64,000 bases of DNA from Isochrysis galbana (Eukaryota; Haptophyta; Isochrysidales; Isochrysidaceae). Location of the stretch: contig CM030942.1 of assembly GCA_018136815.1 (NCBI GenBank), positions 53,976 to 117,975 on the forward strand, given 5' to 3'. The position numbers were made by a program, and so were the translations under genes. Shown piece by piece: positions 34,174 through 47,132 of this stretch (positions are counted from its first letter, which is position 1; the number at the start of each line of letters is the position of its first letter). A model generated the notes under the pieces. It was not told the origin of the DNA, searched no databases, and saw nothing but the letters and a program-made list of their open reading frames with translations.

Positions 34174-34427
34174 GGCATGGTTCAAGTGTAAGTCGGTAGG
34201 TGTTCGATCAGTAGTAAAATAGCAACTCAAGTACTTCTGGGCCTACTAATAATAGTAGGAAGCACTAAGAAGAAAGGAGAGACGGAGCGAGAGAGAGAAG
34301 AGGAGGCCCGCCCGTCCACAGCCGTCCACCCTCTCTCCCCGCCCCCCCCCCCTCTCCCTCCCTGCCCTTCCCTCCCTCACCTTCCCCCGCTTCCCATACC
34401 CCACCCCCCCACCCCCTCCTCTCCTCG
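34174..34427 (+). promoter_or_regulatory. Upstream region of the PX-ABC1 gene
   Basis: A GA-rich block (34270-34310) is followed by about 110 bases of almost pure pyrimidine just before the ATG at 34428. Similar pyrimidine-rich leaders precede other genes here. No TATA box is evident. Confidence 0.35.
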
Positions 34428-37400
34428 ATGTCCTCCTACTCCCACCAGAGCGAGCCTCCTCCTCTCTCCTCCCTCATCTCTTCTCTCCTCTCCTCTCTCC
34501 GCCTCTCCCCTCTCCTCTCGGCACCCCACGGCTCCATCGCTCTCGAGGCAGGCAGCGAGCGATGGGTGCTCGACCTGCGCTCGGCAGAGCTCTCGCTAAG
34601 CTCCGCGAGCGCTCCGCTCGAGCTCCGCCTCGCGAGCGAGAGGGACGCTCGGCTGCTGCTCTCGGGAGAGCTCTCGCTCGGACTCGCTCTCGCAACACGC
34701 CGTCTGCGCATCCGTGGAGACCTCTCGTTGCTCAGGAGGCTGAGGGCGCGCGCGGGCGGGGCAGAGGTGCGGGTGCAAGTGGTCGGCTCGCGCGTTGAGG
34801 CTGCGCACGGCCTCTACCGGCTGCTCGTGAGCGACGGGCACGCTCGCTGGGCCGTGTGGCGCCGCTGGAGCGAGCTACGCGCGCTGCACGTAGAGCTGAG
34901 CGCCTCCTACGGCCCGGCAACGCCCTTCGGCCTCGCGCTCAAGCCGCCGCCCGCTAGCGCGCGCGGCTCCGCCTCTTCGGCCGCGCTCGCCGCGCGGCCC
35001 GCGCAGATCGAAGTGTACCTCGCCGCTGTGCTCGAGGGCTTGCCCTGCCGGCCGCGCGCGCGCGTCGGGCCGCCTGCACTCGTCGCCTTCCTCGGCGGTG
35101 GCCCTCCGGTGCACGGCGCCGTGATGCCCACGCTGGCCGGCGGCGCGGACAGCCGGGAATCGGCAACCGATATGAAGACGCCGCCCTTCGAGCACTGGGG
35201 CGGTCCCCCGCACGTCTTGCCCGGCTCCGTCTTCCTGACGCCCAGCGCGCCGAGCGGGTGGGGCTCGCTCGGCAGCCCCTCGTGGCGCCCGACGCCGGCC
35301 ACGCCCGACGCGACGCCAGCCACGCCCGACGCGACGCCGGCCACGCCCGACGCGACGCCGGTCACGACCGACACGACGGCGAACTGCGCTGCCACCACCC
35401 CCACCCCGTTTCACGACCTCCTTGTCGCGGCGCGCCTCGCATCGCACGAGTCGGCGCTCGCGCGCCTCTCTGCCACAAATGAGCGCCTGCAGACGACCGC
35501 CACCTTCGCGAGCGTCCTCGCCCTGTGCGCGGTGCTCACGCTTGCTCATGTGCCCTCCGCTGCGGAGGTCGTGCCGGAGCGGTGGCGCGTGCGGGTATGG
35601 GCCATCACTCTCTCGCCACTCTCGCTCGGCTGCGTGGCGGTGGGGGCGCTGGCGGCTGCCGGCCTACTCATCCAGCTGTGCTGCGCTGCGCGCCGCGCCG
35701 CTCGGCGCTGGGGCGCACGGCACGCACTCCGATGGCGCGCGCTGCGCGTGCTTTGGATGTTTGCATGCGTCTACTTGCTCCTCCGCCGGCGGCGCATGGC
35801 CGTTGCCCGCGCGAGCCGGCGCGACGGCGAGGACTCGGCCGCCGCCTCCGCGGCTGCCGCAAGGTTTGACGGCCGCATCGGCACCGCGCTCAGGCGGCAC
35901 ATACAGCCGCTGGGCGGGCTGTGGGTCAAGGTGGGGCAGTTCCTCGCGACGCGTGCCGACGCGATGCCCGCGCCTCTAGTGCGGGAGCTCAAGGCTCTGC
36001 TCGACTCCAACGCCACCGAGCCGCTGGCTGAGGTGCTCGAGACGTTGGTCGCCGAGCTGGGCGAGGTGGGTGTGCTCGGCATCGCCGAGATGGAGGCCAA
36101 GCCCATCTCGAGTGCCTCGATTGCGCAGGCACGCGGCGCGCCCCGTCGTCGCCGCGCTGCCCGTTCGTCGCGGAAGCCGCGTCCACACGCCACCCATCTT
36201 CCCCCTCCCTCCCTCCCCCCCGTGATGGGCAGGTGCACCGCGGCCGCCTGCGTAGCGGTGCGGCCGTCGCGATCAAAGTGCAGCACGCTCCGGTCGCCGC
36301 CCGTATGGCCCTTGACCTCGCCTACTACGAGCGGCTGGGCTTGCTGCTCGCGCGGCTCGAACCCTCGCTGCCTGACGTCAAGCCCCTCCTGGCCGAGACC
36401 TTGGCGATGCACAGGGCAGAGGTGGACTTCCGCAACGAAGCGCGCGCGCTGGCTGACGCCAAGGCCACCCTGCTCGCAGCGCGAGCTCTGGTGCGCGTGC
36501 CCACACCGTTGCCGCAGCTTTCCACCACACGCGTACTTTTGATGGACTTTATGGAGGGCTTGCCGCTCTCACGCATGAACGGCGACGGTCTCCGTGCCAA
36601 GGGCATCGACCCGTCGCTGCTGATGGGGCGCATCGCCGATGCGTGGGCCGTTCAGATGTTCACCAACGGTACGAGCGCGCCTTGCCCTGGCAAGGGCCTG
36701 AGTGCTGGACCTGACGCTTGGCACGAGGGAGCTCGCGGGGCGCTTCGACCCCAAATTGGCGCCCTCGGCCCTTGCTTTCCGGTGCGTTGGCTTCCATGAG
36801 CGCTCCCGGCCCCCTCCGACCCTGGTTAGGCATCTTCAATTGCGACCCGCATCCTGGCAATCTACTTGTCACCTCCGACCCGGAGCTCGGCCCCGTCCCT
36901 GTCCTATTGGATTGGGGCATGACCAAGCGCTTGGAGCCCTCCGAGCAAGAGGCCTTTTGTCTTCTGGTGCGCTCAGTGCCGTGCCTACCGCATACCGCCG
37001 CGCGGCAGATGCTCGCCCTCTGCCCCGACGTCTGTCGCTCGGCGCGGAAGATGCGTTGGTCGTCGGTACGCTAGGTGGCACGCGGAAAACGTGGGCCAAG
37101 CAGCGCACGTCGGGCGAAGGTCAAAGCGTTGCGGCGCCTGCCTCTCTAGGCCACGCCGGCCCCGCCGCCGGAACGGTCTTTGCCATTCGAAGCTGGGGGC
37201 GAGCGTGGCTCTCGTTCGGCTCCTCCCCTTCACTCGTGCTCCGATGGCGTCTTAGGTGCACGGCATTAGCGAGAAGCATGCCGATGAGATCTTGGACGCA
37301 GTTGAGCTCCTGGGTGCCACCGTCAATCCCAAGGTGAATGCTGACCCTCTCGAGATGATCCAGGTGTGGCCTCGATGGACCGTGCCAGAGTGCTGGCGGA

Positions 37401-38031
37401 GAGTGGGAGGCAGCGCGTTTGCAAGACAGACGCTGGGGCGGCTGGGCGTGCCGCACCGCCCCAATACACAGTGCCTCGTGCCACAAGCTGTCGGGTCCGT
37501 CACATTTTGTAGGGTCTTGCATGGACGTTTCGTGACACCGAGGGAGATGCGAACGTCGCCAAGAGCAAGAAGGCGGCAGAGAAGGCGCGGCGGCGCGCAG
37601 AAAAAGAGGCACGGGACGGCGCGGCCGCCGGAGAGGACACCTGCACCTCGGTGTCGCGCGGCACCCTCGCGGCGAAGAAGGCGAAGCCGCCCGAACTCCT
37701 AGTGGGGCCAATGCCTGCCTGCCTGCTCTTCTTTGCGCGCACGCTGATAATGCTACAGGGCCTTGCCACCAATATTGGGGCCAACGCGACGTTTCTGCCA
37801 CCAATGGCCGAAGCTGCGTGCGCGGTCCTTTTGGCCGCCTCGACCCGGCGCGGCAAGGTGTCGCGGATGGCCGGGGGTCTGCCCACCTCGGATCGTGCGT
37901 CCGAGTATCCTCCGAGCCGGACGAGCAAGTATCTCCCTCCGGTACTTCCGCCACTGCATCCGCCGAGACCGCCCGTCGCGGGCAAGGTGCATGAGCGAGT
38001 GGCTCGACTTCTGAAAGACATGGAGCAGCTC
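34428..38031 (+). CDS. PX-domain ABC1/ADCK (AarF-type) atypical kinase, 3' incomplete
   Basis: Proposed exons 34428-36128, 36233-36668, 36830-37065, 37256-37363 and 37513-38031 give 1000 codons in one frame up to the gap. Residues about 115-225 form a PX-like phosphoinositide-binding domain (YRLLVSDGHARWAVWRRWSE). A TPDA repeat and hydrophobic, probably membrane-associated segments follow. The ABC1 kinase fold then shows KVGQFLATRAD, SSASIAQVHRG across intron 1, the lysine of VAIKVQ, FRNEA, DPHPGN and LLDWGM (in place of DFG). ABC1 kinases support quinone/lipid metabolism in mitochondria and plastids. Intron 1 appears to be GC-AG; the others are GT-AG. The end of exon 3 is least certain, because an alternative frame there also looks coding. 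The tail (GPMPACLLFFARTLIMLQGL) fits ABC1 C-termini. Confidence 0.82.
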
Positions 38032-38131
38032 NNNNNNNNNNNNNNNNNNNNNNNNNNNNNNNNNNNNNNNNNNNNNNNNNNNNNNNNNNNNNNNNNNNNN
38101 NNNNNNNNNNNNNNNNNNNNNNNNNNNNNNN
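38032..38131. other. Assembly gap (100 N)
   Basis: 100 N. The left side is the PX-ABC1 coding region; the right side is the middle of a retroelement pol. Confidence 0.99.
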
Positions 38132-41100
38132 GCAACTAGCGCGGGATAAGCCGTCGGCGTCCCAGTGAGTGACTCCAGGTTTGTGCACGACGTCGAATCG
38201 ATATTCGGCTAGCTTCAGGACCATCGCATGAGAGCGCGAGGCTGGACACACCGGTGACTTGATCTTTCATCGTGTGAAGCCAGCGCAAAGCTGAATGGTC
38301 TACGAGAGGGTGAAGTGGCGACCCCAAAGATAAGGCCTCCAATTTCGGATCGATTCTAGCGCTGCTAGAAGTTCGATTCAGTAACTGTCCAATGGCGCTC
38401 AGCCGACTCAAACTACGACCGTAGTATGCAAAACAACGCGCTCTCTCCTTCGTCGTCTTTCTGAGGCAAGGACGCCGGCGATGCCGAGCTTGCTAGCACC
38501 GTCGGTCTTAACGAGGAAAGGACGGTCGTCTCCGAGGAGGTGCGAGTACGGGTTCTTCACAGATAGCTTGCTTGAGATCTTCGATAGCTTGCGACAGGCT
38601 TCTGTTTGCGACTCGACCGGGCATCGCACCCTTTCCGCGTGAGAGCGGTTAACGGCGCTGCACGGATCGCAAAACGGCGTATAAAACGGCGGTAGTACGA
38701 GCACAGTCCAAGGAAAGAACGGACGGCTTCGATAGAGTTGATTTGGGTAGGGTCGATTTTCGAGACGGCTTCCACTTTCTTGGGATCCATCCGAAGACCT
38801 TCACGCGAAACAACGTGGCCGAGATATTCAGCCGAGGTGGCAAAGAAAACGCATTTCGACATCTTGCAAGTGAGGCCCGCCCAGATGAGACGTTCCAAGA
38901 CAAGATCAAGAAGGTGTAACATTTGTTGGAATGACGACTCTTCCCTGGCCTGCAGCGAGTCACCTACGCCTGTCGACCAGGCGCCGACATCATCCAAGTA
39001 TGGCATACAAATCTCCCATGCCAGCCCACCGAGAACGGCGTCCATGAGGCGGCACATATACGAGGACCGGATTGAACACCAAAAGGCAAGTAATTGAACT
39101 CGTACTTGCCGCGATGAGTAGTGAACGCGGTGATATGTTTATCGGACTCTTTGATCGGTATACCCCAGAAACCAGATGCCAGGTCCAGGGTGCAAAGGAA
39201 TAGAGAATCAAGGTTGCCTTGGCCGGACGACAATCGGTCGATAGCTTCTACCGTGAGGGGAAGAGGGCTGTCCTCTAGACGAAGCTTGGAGTTGACGTCG
39301 CGATAATCTACGCAGAAACGTACGGAGCCATCCTTCTTAGTGACTAGCACGACTCGAGAGGCCCACGACGAATTTGATTTCCTAATGATGCCCGCGGACT
39401 CCATCTTGCAAACTTCGTCCTCTATGATCTTCTCACCCTCTCGTCCAACTCTAGACGGTGCGTGGCGGTGAGCTTCGGCTCCGGGGTTGAGCGGTAGCTC
39501 TACCTCCATCACGTGAGTGTGATTCGGGTTGGTCGGGTCAATTGCGAAAGCAGCGATACGTCGGGCCAGTAGACGACGAACTTGTTCACGTTGGGGCATC
39601 GAGAGACGGCCTTCGGGGTCGATCTTGGCTGCCTCGAGGAGCTTACGCTGGTCCTCGTCGAGCGACTCAATCACATCCGGCGAGTTAACGGCCCCGACGC
39701 GGCGATATGTTCCAGCGTGAATTTTGAATCGAACCTGTAGCGAAGCTACAGGATGGAACGACGGAAGGTGTAGAGGTTTGGGGTCAGTGTTGACCACCGT
39801 AACCGCGATGGTGTGGTCGGAGTTCGACCTCTCTACTTGGGGAATGACGAGAGGAGAGCTATCGATCGTTTCACGCGTAGGGAGTCGGTCCACGAGCATG
39901 GCGCAGTCTTCGTGTTCTCGAAGAGCTAGCGGAATTCGGACGTGAAACGTTGCCCGATGATAGGCCGGGATCGTGATAGGTTCGTGGGTGTATAGGAGGT
40001 ACTCGGAGCCACATGATGCCGGCGCTTTGGCGGCAAACTCATCGGCCGTGCTGAAGAGAGGCTCGGTGACTAGCTGGTTGTCGTTTTTGATGGCCTGCGG
40101 CCCTCGGAAGAAGTCAGTCGTGATTGGGTTCGCGGAGGTCGGACAGACCTGTGCACAAGTCATGCTGACAGGGACCACCGCTATCGGTGACGTCGAGACG
40201 CGAAAGATCGGCGGAGCGTCGGGGCTTGGACTGCCATTAACCTCAAGAGGAGCCACCGTGGATGGAGCACCGAGGGTGATAGAGCCGTCCGCGCTGTCGG
40301 AGGCGAGCTGAATCGAAGCGGCGTGCGTGGCTAAGAAGTCGTTCCCGAGCAGCAGCATCGGGTTGCCTTCAATCACCATGAACGTATGACGAAAGAGAAA
40401 TCCACCGACGGAGAAGACGATTCGAGCCTTGCCTCGCGTGATAAGAGGCAGGCCGTCCGGACCGTGAAGCGGTGTCACTACGGCTTGTGGCAGCCGCTCG
40501 ACGCATGCGTCTTTGGGTAGGCTGGACAAGAGGGAAGTGGTCACGACCGACGGGCCAGCTCCGGTGTCAGCGAGTGTGCTGTTGACCGTGAGAGCGGAGT
40601 CGGCTAAGATAACTCCTTCTTTGCCGGTAGCCTCGCCGGAGCGGCAGACCACTAGGTCTCGAACATATAGGCAATGCCTTGGGTAGGCAGATGGTAGGGT
40701 ATCCACGACGCTATCCGGTCGGTGCGCGGTCACGTGTGCGATGGTGTCGGACGGGGACGGGGTTGGTCGACAGCGTGGTTGCTCGGGTGAATTCGTCGTC
40801 AAAGTAGTCGTCGTCTCTTCGGGTACTCCGACTGCCGCTATCGTGGCAGAGGGCCTAGAGGCGTCGTCCTCGTTGGTAGCGGTACAGGGTGATAGCTTGG
40901 GACTAGTGTGGCCCAGGCCTCTCTTGTCGGTGGGGTGCCTCGGGTGGTCGGACATCTTTTCCCAATCTTTCTCGAGACGGGCTTGGGCTTCTGTCTTGGG
41001 TCTTCGAACTAATGAGGCTAGCTCTTCGGCGCGGATGCCTTTGGCTTCCACGAACTCGATCGGCGCTCGGACGGCAGCGGCGAGGTCGGATTCCTCGTCG

Positions 41101-41584
41101 GCGCTTCGTCCGGCTAGAGCTTGCGCTCTTATTTCGTCAGCGGTTTCGAGCGTGACGTTGGACCATTTCTGGTCCCCGTTCACTCCGAATGATTGCCATT
41201 GTTGGCGCCGCTTCCGGAGAGTCGTCGGCGTCGTCGGACGCGGCGAGCTCGCGCGTGCCGGAGGCGGGGCGGTCCATGGAGAGAATGGGTCGTGGAGAGT
41301 AGACTCGGAGGCGTGGAGTGGCGTGTCGTTGTCGTGGTTATCGTGGGTTTCTTTTTGGTCTTCGTGGTTGTCTGACTCGGGAGTAGCTGGACGGGAAACA
41401 ACGGGGTCGGAAGAAACTTCACTAGTTTCCCTCCCCCTCTCATAACGATGAAGAGCCGACCACGGCTCGTAGGCGGTAGCCTCGGTCGAGCTAAGTGAAG
41501 GCCGGTCCAATAGGCTGCACCGCGCGCAAGCGAGTAGCTCTAACGCGGACAATTTCTTCGTCGACGTCTGGTCTCGCTGTTGAC

Positions 41585-42183
41585 TCAAATGTCGAAGAAG
41601 AACAGGCATCCAATGGATCGCCATCGCTCCAGCTACACCAACGTAGGTGCGGCTGCGAAGAGCGCCACGGTGCGGTGAAGGAGAGAGGTTAGCCATGGCC
41701 GACTCACGGCCATCCACGACGCAAGTTGGCTGGAGGGGCGGCAGCCCTTTGGTGAGGTACAACCCGGTGGCTTTCTGGTGTCCAGTGCCGTGCTCCCAGG
41801 GTTGGACGAATTGGGTCGGGGTCAACCCCCCGACTAAACGGCGAGCTTCCGCATGCATCCGAGGGTTCTCAACCGCTACAAACGGAGCAGTGGCGGAGGC
41901 CATTGACTTGAAGACGCGGGCGGCCGACTCAAGAGCGGCACGACGTCCGGGTTCTTGGGAGAGCCATTGACTGCTGACGGCGGAGAGGTACGTGCAGGGC
42001 GGGTGGGCGATGACTAGGTCCCAACCTAGGTTTTGGACATGAAGCGCGTCGCCTTGGAAGTGGGGCACGTAATCGATCTCGGAAGGATACAAATCGCACG
42101 TAGCTACATCAGCACCGGCGAGTAGGAACATGGAGGAGACGACGCCGCTCGTCTCGCCAACGACGAGAACGCGTGGTGCGTGA
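41585..42183 (-). other. DNA cytosine methyltransferase-like domain in pol (element part)
   Basis: Same as 9830-10430 in all motif positions (HPPCTYLS, VENPRMH, RSRTYVG). Confidence 0.75.
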
Positions 42184-44483
42184 CAGCCAGACGTCAGCCC
42201 GTCTTGGACTCGTTGATTCATCTTCGTGAGCTCAGCGCAAAGCTCATCGAAGTGCTTGGGTAGCGCGGCGGCAGGCGAGGCTAGGGTGCCATTGCGAGGC
42301 CGGCGAAGCTCTTGGGCTGCCTCCGTGAGGTGCCGAGGTAATACCACCGCAGAGCCGCTCGCTCGTGCACGAAGAGAGGCGAGAGCGTGGAGAGCGGGTG
42401 ACGGGGTATCATCACGGGTGCCGACATCGGAGTTGTTTTGAGAGGAATCGAAGGACTGGATCGCGGACGCATTGATCGCTGCCACGCGCATGATGGCGGT
42501 GGTAGTGGTATCGAGAGGCAGGCAGTGCTTGGGGGCTGCAACCGGTGGCCGCGGCGACGTAGGACGAATGAAAGAAGACTCGGATATCGACGACGTGGAG
42601 ACGGGCTCGGAGGACGGGATCGACGAACAAACTCGGAGAGGTGGGGTGTCGGATTGCGGCGACGGACGCCGCGGCCGCGACACCACCGGTGAGAGGCGTG
42701 AAGGGCATGGCTTAGAGACTCGGTTGGGTTGGCTCAATGGGCGTAGAAGCTCGGTTTGGGAGGCGGCCGTTCCTCGACGTGCAAGGGAGTTGTGGTCACT
42801 CTCCATGGTCACATCAGAAGAGGAATCGGGCCCGGCATCGACTTCGTTGCAATCTGTCGCCGGCGGGGTCGGCGCCGACGAAAGAAGGGACGTGGCTGTC
42901 GTAGAAGCCGGCCGCGGGGAAGGCTGAGGCCAGGGTGGTGGCTCTGCGGCAGCGGCTGGCGTGGGTGGTGACCGAAGAGGTTCTCCAATGCGAAGCATTC
43001 TTCGGAGGACTTGGCTCGGGCTAGCGGGTGGATGGACCGCTGAAATTACGGTGGATTCAGACTCGAATTCGGAAGACTCGGCAACTTGAGAAGGGCTAGG
43101 AGACGGCTGTGCCAGCTCCTCCATGGCTCTCGGTTGATGGGGTGGCGTGGGAACGCCGGTGGTCGACCGCGGACTCCGCGGTGACGTTAAATTGTACTCG
43201 GACTCGGACTCGTCGTTTCTGTCGTGCTGGACACTGAAAACAGGGCTCACTTTCGAAATGGGAACGGACGGTGCCAGCCCAAAGGTGAAGCCCCCTGGCG
43301 TCGCAACCGTCGGTGAGGACGAAGCTGAAGCTTGTGATGACAATAGGGGCACGGTGGCCAGCACCGGTTGGCTCGGTGCGGCCGAAATCTCGGACTCGGT
43401 GACGGGCTTGATTACGCGGGCTCGGGATGCACTGTCTTGTGCGATTGGACTCGGACTCGGAACGGAAACGGAAGGGATCGGCTCGGCGGCGTGCAGCTTG
43501 CTGGAGTGGCAGGCCGGCTGCGGCGAGACTCGGAACGGTGGCTCGGACAAGGACACAGTGGCTGTCGTCGAGGGCTTCGGCGTCAGCTTGTGTTTGGACT
43601 CGATACGCGGTGGCTCGTGAAACGGGGCTCGGTTGTGGTTGGGATTCTGGACGTGACCGGAGATTCCAAATGACTCAGACTCGGGGCGTGGAGGACCGAA
43701 GGTGAACACTCCCTCGGAAGGAGTGGTCGTCGGAGGCTCAGTGGGTGGCTGGAGCTCCGTTAATCCTGCGGTCGACCGCGTGGTAGGGCTCGGTGACATT
43801 GTAAACTCGGACTCGGACTCGGACTCGGATGGCTCAGAACGGGGTTTGCTCAAAACAGGCTTGGACTCGGACTCGAAAGAAAGTGGGGAAGAACCGGAGA
43901 ACTGCGCCTCCATCGTCGTAGCGATGGAGACTGGTGATACCGGTGATGACTGGACTGGGCTCAGACTCGTAGATGGGCGCGCGGTGGCGTAAGACGAAGA
44001 GGGCAATTCTGAACGTGACTTGGACTCGGACTCGTACTCGGGAGACGTTTTGTGGCTCGGACATGCGAAATTTGATTTGAGAGATTGAAGGTTGGATTGG
44101 GCCTGCGGCGGCTGGATTTTCGCAGACCGTGAGGTCTTGGACTGTTGATGCTTGGGGAGTGGCGTGGGGTAGCGGTTCAGCGGCTTGAGTTGATAGAGAG
44201 GCGGGGACGGTTGACTTGGTTTGGAGGACTCGTGCGTGATATCGAGAACCAGGATGGAATTATCGGCATTGGGAGAAATAGGGGTAATCGGCGAGGAGGC
44301 AGGAGAAAGAGGGGGGTGGAGGTGGAAGGGCTTGGCTGGAACTTGCGGAATCTTAGGGTACTGGTTGGAGGCCGTAGAAGTACTCGGCCGTAGCATAATA
44401 CGATCTTTTGGTGGGTGGCGTTCAGGCCCACTACCCTGGACTGGTAGCGGGGTGACAGCGCGGACGTGGGCCCCGCCGGCGAC

Positions 44484-47096
44484 CTACTGGGCCGGACGGA
44501 GAACAACCATCGTGCGGAGGCGGCGGTGGACTTCTGGGTCGTTACCACACTCGCCACTGCCACCTTCGCAGAGAAAACGAATGTACGGTTGGCAAACGAC
44601 GGGGTTATGAGCTCCGTCGCCCGTGCCATACTTCCACAGGTCTGCTTCGGGCGTACCAGATGGAGCCCGGGGACGAAAGGCGCAGTACGCGCAGCCGTTG
44701 GCGTCGGTCCACTCCTTGACGTCGCGGTCTAAGTCGTCGAGACGCGGCGCCGTCATGGTGGCATCCGAGGGACGGCAGCGCGTGAGCGCAGCGCGAAGGG
44801 CCGGGTGACCCGCGTAACGAGAAATTTGCCAGAAACGGGCTCGTGCTCGAGACCAGCTAGCCGGATCCCATTCCGAGAGGCCCGAATCGGCCGGAAGCCC
44901 AAGGCCGTTCGGAGGGGGATCACATTGGCGACGAGAAGACGTGCTTTTGCCGAGAGGACGGTCAAGAAGTGCGTCCGGTAACGGAGACGATGCGGAGTAA
45001 TTCGTAGGCGGAGGCGGAGCCCGACGATTGTCAGCGCCAGTCGCCTTGCGGTTCGAGTTGTTGTTTTGCGATTTTAATGCCTCGGCCACCGCTGCTTGGA
45101 CGGCGGCGACCATCGAAGCCGTAGTGTCCGCGGGGTTAGAGGCAGCCTTAGCAACCTTGGCGGTCTTGGTGGACTTGGAAGTAGTCGCCGGCGGCGTCAC
45201 GGCGGCGACCGCGACCGACGTCTGTTGTTGGCTAGCACGGGCTTGTTCGTACGGGCTCAGGTAGCGCTGGCAGAGGTTGACGCACGAAAGGGCCGAGCGA
45301 GGGAGCTCGTGGTTCTCGACGCGGAAGCGAGTCTTTGCAAGACACTCGCCAAACTTGGTCGCGTTATCCACGCCGCGAGCCGCGTCGACCTTATCGTTCC
45401 GAATGATGGACTCGAATCGTTGATTGATATCGTGCGACATGTTTGGGTGGTCCCAGACCGTCGTGGCATCCACCTTCGCGTCACCCATCTTGCGGACGTA
45501 CGCGCGCACCAAATTCTTGGATAACTCTAAGAGATCGGAGCCGGCTTCACGGGCTACGAGCCTGTCCCACTCCATGGAGGCTGAGTCTTTGGCGAAGCCG
45601 GGCACGTTGGCCGCGAAGGTGGCGTCGCACTTGCGGAGAAGCACGTCGCAGGCCAGCGCGGGGTTGAGAGAGAGGACCGGGTCTTCGGCGAGATCGAGGA
45701 GGAAGGCGTAGATCCTTTGGTTGCCGGTGGTGCACAAGTTGGCGGCCGCTAGCAAGGATGTAAAGATTTCACGGTGGTCGCAGCCGAGCGAGAGGGCGCG
45801 CTCGAGCGGCTTGATGAAGGACAGACGAAAATCATTCCAGGAGGTGGCCGCTGTCTGGACGTTGTCCGAGGCCAGGCCCTTCGGGAACTTGATCTCGGAA
45901 AGCTCTTTGCCCATTCGGACTTGGTGATGGAGGGTGCGGTCGAGGAAGAAGCGGCTCCGAGCCCACTTGGTCACGTGCTCCTTCTCGAAAAACACGCGGT
46001 AGTGCCAAACATTGCCGGCTCGAGAGAGGCCGCCGTTGAGAATGGCGTGGATGAGCTCGAAATCGTCGGACTTCCTGTAGAGAGAGGCTACCTCGTAGGC
46101 GGCATCCTCAAACAGTTGGCCCCACGAGGCTAGGATGACCTCTCGCTCAGAAGCATCGCCGGCGAGGCTGGGATCGACGGGATGGCGCCGAGCCGCCGGA
46201 TTTGGAAGCGAGCGGAGGCCCGCGACGGTGGGTGGAGGTTGGGGATCAGAAACAGGCTCGGCGGACGTGACAGGAACGGGCGTATTGAATACGGGATCGG
46301 AATTCGAATTCGGCGGAACGGAGAACGGCGCGGCGGGCAAAGGTTGAGAAGGGGACTCAACCGAGGCCGGAGGGGCACCAATGGAGTTGTCTCCTTCTTC
46401 CACAAGCGGTGGCGAAGTTTCGACTCGAGGAGAAGTCGTAGTGCCCGCTTGGCCTTGTAGAATGCTGAGTATCGCGTTGAAGGTAGACCCCACCTCCCGC
46501 TGAAATTCTTCGTGGCGTTGGGCGGCTTGGAGGGTAGAGGACTCAAGGCGGTCGACAGCGCCGCGGAGAGCCTCAATCTGGACTTGTTGGTCCATGATTT
46601 GGGCGGCGCCGACGGTGGCGGTCGGAGGTGGAACGAAGTTACGCTTGGGGTACGAGTACGTCGACGGGGGTGGAACAAACTCTTCATTTGGTGGGGGCTC
46701 GAAAGGAGGGAGGGACCGGACGGAACCCACATCATCTTCAGCACCAACCACAGAGGGATTGAGAGAGGAAGGAACACTTGGCAAAGGATCAGCAAAAGAA
46801 AGGAGAGGAAAGGCCGCCGGTGGAGCAACGGACGAGGCGAGAGGACCCATTCCAGCTCCAGTTGACGGGGTGTGAGTAGAGGCCCGAGGAGGCGGCGGAA
46901 CTTCGACCGTCGGCGCGGAGAGGCGAGAGGAGGGGAGAACTGGCTCGGAAAGACTCTCTTTTGAAGTAGGGAGGGGTCCCACAAGGCTCTCTTCCCCGGG
47001 AGACTTCGACCCGTACGATTCGAGAACCGAAGAAGAAGAGACGGGCTCATGACGCGGGGACAATGAAGATTTCTCGAGGGGAGAACTCGACATGGC
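44484..47096 (-). other. gag region (element part)
   Basis: The likely start is MSSSPLEKSSLSPRHEPVSS just inside the LTR. A Pro/Ser-rich N-terminus, a short coiled coil (QVQIEALRGAVDRLESST), a capsid-like helical block and a C-terminal Cys/His cluster follow. It ends CAG-UAG-G, with the downstream pol in the same frame. Confidence 0.8.
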
Positions 47097-47132
47097 GACC
47101 GGAGCCGAAGGCGCGAGCGAAGATTTTGTGCT

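Noticed and set aside
34428-36542. Single-exon reading of the PX-ABC1 gene to 36542
   Set aside because: It reads through intron 1 and loses the ABC1 motifs VAIKVQ, DPHPGN and LLDWGM, which lie in the downstream exons.
36702-37337. Alternative plus-strand frame over exon 3-intron 3 of the PX-ABC1 gene (LSLGAEDALVVGTL)
   Set aside because: Looks partly coding, but the model with exon 3 ending at 37065 keeps all five exons in one frame with normal splice sites. Kept only as a note of uncertainty.
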